Source of the DNA: Leifsonia sp. 71-9
GTDB lineage: Bacteria > Actinomycetota > Actinomycetes > Actinomycetales > Microbacteriaceae
NCBI RefSeq assembly: GCF_001898805.1
Contig: NZ_MKVJ01000009.1
Location: 1 to 47,445 of the forward strand
DNA: 47,445 nucleotides
Direction of reading: 5' to 3'
How positions within the stretch are numbered: position 1 is the first letter of the stretch; each line of letters begins with the position of its first letter. Below the pieces are notes generated by a model that did not search any database, was not told where the DNA came from, and saw nothing but the letters and a program-made list of their open reading frames with translations. Shown one piece after another: positions 42,449-47,445 of the stretch. The position numbers and the translations under genes are program-made.

Positions 42449-43306
42449 ATGAACACTTCCATCGCCTCGCAGGTCCACTTCCTGCAGCGCCCCGAGGGAC
42501 GCATCAGCTACACTGTCGAGGGCTCCGGCCCGCTCGTGGTCGCCGTCCCGGGGATGGGCGACCTGCGCTCCAGCTACCGCGAGCTGCTCGGACCCCTGGT
42601 CCAGGCCGGCTACCGCGTGGCCGTCACCGACCTCCGTTCGCACGGGGACTCGGACACCGGATTCCGCACGTTCGGCGACATCGCGACGGGTGAGGATCTG
42701 ATCGCGCTGATCGACGAGCTCGGCGGCCCGGCGGTCGTGCTGGGCAACTCCATGGGCGCGGCGGCCGCCGCCTGGGCCGCGGCCGAGCGGCCCGACGCGA
42801 TCGCGGGGCTGGCGCTCTACGGGCCGCTGCTGCGCGATCCCGCCGCGAGCCGGGCGACCGCCGCGTTCCAGAAGGCGCTGTTCGGCGTCGTCCTGGCCCG
42901 CCCGTGGGGCGCCGCATTCTGGGCCGGCTACTACAAGAAGCCCCTCAACAAAGGGCACGCGGCGCCGTGGCTCGACGAGCACGTCGCCGCCATCCGTGCG
43001 AACCTGCGCGAGCCCGGGCGGCTGCGCGATTTCCGGCGGCTCGCCCTGCAGCTGACGCACTCCGTCGTCGAGCCGCGCCTGCCCCAGGTGCAGGCGCCGA
43101 TGATCGCCTTCGTCGGCGAGTTCGATCCCGACTTCCCCGACGCGGCGGCGGAGGCCGACTGGATCGAGTCGCTCGGCGCCCGCGTCGTCCGCGTCTCCGA
43201 CGCCGCCCACTATCCGCACGCGCAGCGCCCGGACGTCACCGTCCCGGCCACTCTGGAGTTCCTGCAGGAGCGCCGCGCGGCGGGATGGGCGGGCGCGCGT
43301 GCCTAG
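42449..43306 (+). CDS. Alpha/beta hydrolase
   Basis: The 285-residue serine hydrolase has the nucleophile elbow GNSMGAA (S about 102), VAVPGMGDLRSSYRELLGPLV as the oxyanion region, an Asp in VGEFDPDFPDA and the His in SDAAHYPHAQRP. It has the look of an epoxide-hydrolase or lactonase-type cytoplasmic enzyme, but the substrate is unknown. ATG 42449 fits a leaderless promoter; an in-frame start at 42413 would place the promoter and operator inside the gene. The TetR gene's GTG overlaps its end by 8 nt. Confidence 0.92.
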   Translation: MNTSIASQVHFLQRPEGRISYTVEGSGPLVVAVPGMGDLRSSYRELLGPLVQAGYRVAVTDLRSHGDSDTGFRTFGDIATGEDLIALIDELGGPAVVLGNSMGAAAAAWAAAERPDAIAGLALYGPLLRDPAASRATAAFQKALFGVVLARPWGAAFWAGYYKKPLNKGHAAPWLDEHVAAIRANLREPGRLRDFRRLALQLTHSVVEPRLPQVQAPMIAFVGEFDPDFPDAAAEADWIESLGARVVRVSDAAHYPHAQRPDVTVPATLEFLQERRAAGWAGARA

Positions 43307-43910
43307 GGCCGGCCTCAGCCGCTCCGCGGTCACCGCCGTCGCGCTCGACCTCGTCGACGAGGGCGGGGTGAACGGCTTCGACCGCCTCACCCTCGCTGCC
43401 GTCGCCGCGCGTGCGGGCGTCGCGGTGCCGAGCCTCTACAAGCACGTCTCCTCCCTCGACGACCTGCGTCGGCTGGTCGCGACGGAGGCCGTGTCCGAGC
43501 TCACCCGCACGCTCGCGGCGGCCACCATCGGGCGGTCGGGCGTGGACGCGGTGCGTGCGGCGGCCGTCGCCATCCGCGGCTACGCGCGCGTGCATCCCGG
43601 CCGGTACGCCGCCACGCAGATCGCACCGGACCTCGCCGACCCGGCGGACGCCGAGCTCGCCTCCCGGGCGGAGGAGACCCTGCGGGTGCTCTCGGCCGCC
43701 CTCCGCGCCTTCGGGCTGCCGGACGACTCGAACGTGGATGCGATCCGCATCCTGCGCAGCTCCCTCCACGGCTTCGTCAGTCTGGAGCTGGGTGGCGGAT
43801 TCGGCCTCCCGGACGACCTGGATCGCACGTTCGACCGTCTGGTCGACGTGCTCGTGGCGGGCCTGGAGGCGATGGCCGGACAGCGGGCCGCGGAGCCGCG
43901 GCCCGCGTAG
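43299..43910 (+). CDS. TetR-family regulator of the hydrolase operon
   Basis: The 203-residue protein has the helix-turn-helix LSRSAVTAVALDLVDEGGVNGFDRLTLAAVAARAGVAVPSLYKHVSSLDDL and a WHG-type TetR C-terminal domain (about 80-190). VPSLYKHV is common in tetracyclin-repressor-like regulators of this class. The GTG start overlaps the alpha/beta hydrolase gene by 8 nt, so the pair forms a translationally coupled operon with the palindrome at 42425-42439 as the likely target. The inducer is unknown and is likely a hydrolase substrate. Confidence 0.9.
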   Translation: MPRAGLSRSAVTAVALDLVDEGGVNGFDRLTLAAVAARAGVAVPSLYKHVSSLDDLRRLVATEAVSELTRTLAAATIGRSGVDAVRAAAVAIRGYARVHPGRYAATQIAPDLADPADAELASRAEETLRVLSAALRAFGLPDDSNVDAIRILRSSLHGFVSLELGGGFGLPDDLDRTFDRLVDVLVAGLEAMAGQRAAEPRPA

Positions 43911-43935
43911 CGGCCGAAGCGGCCGGAGACGAACG

Positions 43936-43996
43936 AGAGCGGGGCCGCGACGCGCCCCGGTCGTGATGACCGGATGGCGTGTCGCGACCCCGCTCT
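43936..43996. terminator. Long hairpin terminator between TetR and DEAD-box genes
   Basis: AGAGCGGGG and CGCGACGCGCC pair with their near-complements across about 21 bp (one G-T-type mismatch), around an inner stem CCGGTC-GTGAT-GACCGG. It separates convergent genes and can serve both. Confidence 0.8.
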
Positions 43997-44019
43997 GCGT
44001 GGAGTGCCGGGTGCCGGGC

Positions 44020-45693
44020 TCAGCCGCGCGCGCGGCGCGAGCCGAGGCCCCGGCTGGTGCTGCCGTTGACCAGGTCGCCCATGCGGATCTGCCCGCCGGA
44101 GCGACGGTTGTCGCCACCGCGCGACGGCGACTGCTTCGCCGACGAACGCTCGGTGCCGTGACGGCCGCCGTCGACCGCGTCGCGTCCGCGACCGCCGTGC
44201 GAGCCGTTGCCGGACTGACCGCCGCGACCCTGACCGCCCTGGCCGTTCTGGCCCTGGCCGCCCTGGCCGCCGCGGCGACGCCCCTGGCCGCCCTGCTGAC
44301 CGTCGCGCTGCTGACCCGCGACCGCGCCCGCGCCGTCACCGGCCGAGCCGTTCCCGCGTCCGCGGCGACGGCGACCGCCGCCGCCGGCCGACTCGCCGGA
44401 AGGCGCCTGCGTGCGGCGCTGGCCGCCCGACTTCTGCGCGCCGGAGCGTCCGCCGCCGGCCGGTGCGCCGCCCTGGCGTCCGCCACCCGACGCCGCGGGG
44501 GCGTCGGCGGGGGCGATGCGCTCGGCCCGCTCGCCGACGAGGTCGGTGACGGCGGGGGAGTCGGCGGTGACCTTCTGCGGGGTCACGGTGATGGCGGCGT
44601 TGCGCAGGAGGACCTTCACGTCGCCGGCCTGCTCGGTGAGCATGACGGTGACCACGTCGCCCGCGCTGCCCGCACGCGCGGTGCGGCCGGAGCGGTGGAG
44701 GTACGCCTTGTGCTCCGCCGGCGGGTCCACGTGCACGACGAGCTCGACGTCGTCCACGTGCACGCCGCGCGCGGCGACGTCGGTGGCGACGAGCACGCGC
44801 ACCTCGCCCGAGCCGAACGCGGCCAGGTTGCGGTCGCGGGCGGGCTGGGACAGGTTGCCGTGCAGGTCGACCGCGGGCACGCCCGACGAGGTGAGCTGCT
44901 TGGCGAGGCGCTTGGCCTGGTGCTTCGTGCGGGTGAAGAGGATGCGGCGGCCGCGGCCCGAGGCCAGGGCCGTCACGAGGTCCTTCTTGGCGTCGGCGTC
45001 CCGCACCTCGAAGACGTGGTGGGTCATCGCCGCGACGTGGCTGGTGGCCTCGTCGACGGAGTGCATCGCCTCGTTCTGCAGGAACCGCTTCACGAGCTTG
45101 TCCACGCCGTTGTCGAGCGTGGCGGAGAACAGCATGCGCTGGCCGCCGGTGGGCGTCTTGTCCATGATGCGCGTGACGACGGGCAGGAAGCCGAGGTCGG
45201 CCATGTGGTCGGCCTCGTCGAGCACGGTGATCTCGATCCGGTCGAGCGAGATCTCGCCCTGCTTCATCAGGTCGTCGAGGCGGCCGGGGCAGGCGACGAC
45301 GATGTCGACGCCGGCGCGCAGCGCCGAGACCTGACGGCTCTGCGAGACGCCGCCGAAGATCGTGGTGATGGCGAGGCCGGCCGAGTCGGCGAGCGGCTTG
45401 AGGGTCGCGGCGATCTGCGTGGCGAGCTCGCGGGTCGGGGCGAGCACGAGGCCGCGCGGGCGGCTGCTGCGGCCGCGGCTCGGCGCGCCGTCGGAGAGAC
45501 GGGCGACGAGGGGGAGGCTGAACGCGATGGTCTTGCCGGAGCCGGTCTTGCCGCGTCCGAGCACGTCGCGGCCCGACAGGGTGTCGGGGAGGGTGTCGGC
45601 CTGGATGGGGAACGCCTCGGTCTTGCCGTCGGCCGCGAGAACGGCGACGAGGGGAGCGGGCACGCCGAGATCGGCGAAGGTCGTGGTGGTCAC
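44020..45693 (-). CDS. DEAD-box RNA helicase
   Basis: The 557-residue ATP-dependent RNA helicase has FADLGVPAPLVAVLAADGKTEAFPIQ (Q motif), GRGKTGSGKT (Walker A), PTRELATQI, VLDEADHMADLGF (DEAD), SATLDN, VLVATDVAARGVHVDDV and HRSGRTARAG (motif VI). The C-terminal 160 residues are Gly/Arg/Gln-rich, an RGG-like disordered tail for RNA binding. Such RhlE/DeaD-type proteins act in ribosome assembly and mRNA turnover and are often cold-induced. The start is a GTG at 45693, with AAAGG 5 nt upstream, inside a long leader that can form a small hairpin over it. Confidence 0.94.
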   Translation of the reverse strand: MTTTTFADLGVPAPLVAVLAADGKTEAFPIQADTLPDTLSGRDVLGRGKTGSGKTIAFSLPLVARLSDGAPSRGRSSRPRGLVLAPTRELATQIAATLKPLADSAGLAITTIFGGVSQSRQVSALRAGVDIVVACPGRLDDLMKQGEISLDRIEITVLDEADHMADLGFLPVVTRIMDKTPTGGQRMLFSATLDNGVDKLVKRFLQNEAMHSVDEATSHVAAMTHHVFEVRDADAKKDLVTALASGRGRRILFTRTKHQAKRLAKQLTSSGVPAVDLHGNLSQPARDRNLAAFGSGEVRVLVATDVAARGVHVDDVELVVHVDPPAEHKAYLHRSGRTARAGSAGDVVTVMLTEQAGDVKVLLRNAAITVTPQKVTADSPAVTDLVGERAERIAPADAPAASGGGRQGGAPAGGGRSGAQKSGGQRRTQAPSGESAGGGGRRRRGRGNGSAGDGAGAVAGQQRDGQQGGQGRRRGGQGGQGQNGQGGQGRGGQSGNGSHGGRGRDAVDGGRHGTERSSAKQSPSRGGDNRRSGGQIRMGDLVNGSTSRGLGSRRARG

Positions 45694-45950
45694 TGGTGCC
45701 TTTCGGGCATAAGGCCCCGGCGCGGGTTGTCGGACGCACGGGACGTAGTGGCGAAGGTGCGGGATGCACGTTTCGTTCGCCGTGAGAAAGTGGCGCAGGC
45801 GGGGCGGGGCCCGTCGCTTGCGCGGTGCGTTCTACGACGCAGGAGCCGTCGGATGGCTCGCAGTGACTCCATCCTACCGTGTCTGGCTGAGAGCGCAGTC
45901 CCGGGTGGAGGTCGTAGACTTTCGGCCCGGAATCGAGAGGCGGTCATCGG
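45694..45950 (-). other. Divergent leader region between the DEAD-box and helD genes
   Basis: No gene is seen. Read leftward, TAGGAT (45876-45871) is a good -10, implying a leader of about 170 nt for the helicase. Near its start, GCCTT (45715-45711 complement) can pair with AAGGC (45702-45698 complement) and cover the ribosome-binding site, as in temperature-sensitive leaders. Read rightward, TAGACT (45915-45920) is a -10 for helD. Confidence 0.5.
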
Positions 45951-47445
45951 GTGCACGAATCGGAACTCGATCGCGAACGCGCGGTCGTCGAGGGCCTGTA
46001 CGAGCGTCTGGACGCGCTCCGCGCCGAGACGGCGGATCGGCTGACCCGCGTGCGCCGCGAATCGGTCGGCGGCAACCACCAGGCCCGCAGCGAACGGGAC
46101 GCGTTCGCCCGGCTGTATGAGGATCAGCTCATCCAGCTGCGCGACGTGGACGCCCGCCTGGTCTTCGGCCGCCTGCTGCTGGAGGAGCCCGTCGACGGCT
46201 CCGCCCACCGGTACATCGGCCGCATCGGTCTGCGCGACGACGACCAGCGCTCCCTGCTGGTCGATTGGCGTGCGCAGCAGGCCGGCGCGTTCTACCAGGC
46301 GACCGCGAACGAGCGGATGGGCGTGCGCGCACGTCGCCACCTCACCATGACCGGCCGGGAGGTCGTCCGGATCGACGACGAGGTCTTCGACGAGGCCCTG
46401 CTCTCCGGCGACCGCGAGGCGGGGGAGAGCGTGCAGGGCGAGGGCGCCCTCCTCGCCGCCCTGAGCGCGCAGCGCACCGGCCGCATGGGCGACATCGTCG
46501 CGACCATCCAGGCCGAGCAGGACCGCATCATCCGCTCCGACCTGCGTGGCGCGCTCGTCGTGCAGGGCGGCCCCGGCACCGGCAAGACCGCCGTCGCGCT
46601 GCACCGCGCCGCCTTCCTGCTCTACGCGAACCGGCAGCGGCTGGGGTCGTCCGGTGTGCTCGTGGTGGGCCCGTCGACCGCGTTCCTGCGCTACATCGAG
46701 GCCGTGCTGCCCTCCCTCGGCGAGACCGGCGTCGTGCTGCAGACGCTCGGCGAGCTGTTCCCGGGGGTGGAGGCGACGACGGACGACGAGGCCGAGGCCG
46801 CGCGCCTGAAGGGCTCGGCGCAGATGGCGCGGCTGCTCTCGCGGGCCGTGCGCTCCCGGCAGAAGGCGCCCGACGAGCCCCAGACCGTGGTCGTCGACAA
46901 CGAGCGCCTCGTGGTGCAGCCCGATCTCATCCAGCGCGCCATCGCCAAGGCCCAGCGCTCCGGCAAGCCGCACAACGTCGCGCGCGTCACGTTCGTCAAG
47001 CACGCGCTCGCCGAGCTGACGGACCAGCTCGCCGCCCAGCTGCGCGCGTCCGGCTCCACGCTCGACGACGCGGATCTGAAGGTGCTGCGGGAGGACCTGC
47101 GCACCTCGTACGACATCCGCGTCCTGCTCAACACGGCCTGGCTCCCGCTCACCCCGCAGAAGCTCCTGCAGGACCTGTACGCACGTCCGGCGTGGCTCGC
47201 GGAGCTGACTCCGCGGTGGACCGACGCGCAGCGCGCCGCCCTCCAGCGCGACCGTTCGGCGCCGTTCACCGTCTCGGACGTGCCGCTGCTCGACGAGGCC
47301 GCCGAGCTGCTCGGCGACTTCCCGGGCCGGCCCGATCCCGCTGCCCGCGAACGCGACCGGCAGCGCAAGCGCGACATCGAGAACGCCAAGGCCGCCATCC
47401 GCAACATGGGGGGGGAGGGCCTGGTCAGCGCCGAGCAGCTGGCCG
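45951..47445 (+). CDS. helD: HelD-type RNA polymerase recycling helicase (3' end outside window)
   Basis: At least 498 residues are read from a GTG at 45951 to the edge. HelD, a UvrD-like SF1 ATPase, frees stalled RNA polymerase from DNA. The visible part has the charged N-terminal coiled region (HESELDRERAVVEGLYERLD), YIGRIGLRDDDQRSLLVDWRA, a Walker A GGPGTGKT (206-213) and TVVVDNERL, then a helical insertion. The 1A domain is followed by the start of an RDRQRKRDIENAK region. AGAGG lies about 11 nt before the GTG. The Actinobacterial class II form is expected; some HelDs confer rifamycin tolerance, which cannot be told here. Confidence 0.92.
   Translation, partial: MHESELDRERAVVEGLYERLDALRAETADRLTRVRRESVGGNHQARSERDAFARLYEDQLIQLRDVDARLVFGRLLLEEPVDGSAHRYIGRIGLRDDDQRSLLVDWRAQQAGAFYQATANERMGVRARRHLTMTGREVVRIDDEVFDEALLSGDREAGESVQGEGALLAALSAQRTGRMGDIVATIQAEQDRIIRSDLRGALVVQGGPGTGKTAVALHRAAFLLYANRQRLGSSGVLVVGPSTAFLRYIEAVLPSLGETGVVLQTLGELFPGVEATTDDEAEAARLKGSAQMARLLSRAVRSRQKAPDEPQTVVVDNERLVVQPDLIQRAIAKAQRSGKPHNVARVTFVKHALAELTDQLAAQLRASGSTLDDADLKVLREDLRTSYDIRVLLNTAWLPLTPQKLLQDLYARPAWLAELTPRWTDAQRAALQRDRSAPFTVSDVPLLDEAAELLGDFPGRPDPAARERDRQRKRDIENAKAAIRNMGGEGLVSAEQLA

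Noticed and set aside
1-47445. tRNA, rRNA, prophage or IS elements
   Set aside because: No cloverleaf, rRNA-like sequence, transposase, integrase or phage gene was seen by reading; a dedicated scan was not possible.

Overview
The window is GC-rich (about 70% by eye), densely coded DNA from an actinobacterium. It looks like a Microbacteriaceae member, probably Leifsonia-like, but the genus is an inference from gene families only. The pointers are a choice-of-anchor G surface protein with IPT/TIG repeats, an LAxTG sortase signal, a DUF3566 membrane protein, HelD, Lhr next to Nei, a BioQ-type biotin regulator with bioYMN, a DtxR/IdeR iron box, and several leaderless start codons. I see no rRNA, tRNA, CRISPR array, IS element or prophage. 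Thirty-eight genes are called; those at both window edges are cut.

Layout. 1-5.5 kb: a tandem-repeat surface protein read from the minus strand, downstream of a large STAND/LuxR regulator; both promoters carry the same palindrome. 5.6-8.4 kb: an iron-box-controlled siderophore-interacting reductase, convergent with an oleate hydratase. 8.7-11.3 kb: a sortase-anchored cohesin-like protein whose stop overlaps the start of a secreted amidase with an N-terminal dockerin, a possible two-gene cohesin-dockerin system. 11.4-16 kb: a degenerate uridine-kinase-like protein, a DUF805 protein, a TetR regulator, a MarR-MFS operon and a LysR regulator. 16.2-21 kb: a 1598-residue secreted nuclease/5'-nucleotidase fusion with a tryptophan-rich tail. 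21.1-26.8 kb: a DUF2470 gene, then a tightly overlapping minus-strand biotin operon (bioY, acyl-CoA ligase, thiolase-like, bioM, bioN, CHY zinc finger) divergent from bioQ, with two perfect BioQ-like boxes between. 26.8-34.3 kb: a DUF3566 protein, PoxB-like pyruvate oxidase, an LCP cell-wall ligase, a MarR regulator, membrane proteins, an FMN reductase and Nei. 34.4-40.7 kb: the Lhr helicase, an intergenic cluster of palindromic repeats also found at 11.3 kb, an esterase and a NUDIX-like protein. 40.7-47.4 kb: TetR/SDR and hydrolase/TetR pairs, a DEAD-box helicase and the start of helD.

The most interesting items are (i) the cohesin-LAxTG plus dockerin-amidase pair, (ii) the biotin operon carrying an acyl-CoA ligase and a thiolase homologue that lacks two canonical catalytic residues, (iii) a shared LuxR-type box before the LuxR-family regulator and the adjacent adhesin-like gene, and (iv) a family of palindromic intergenic repeats.
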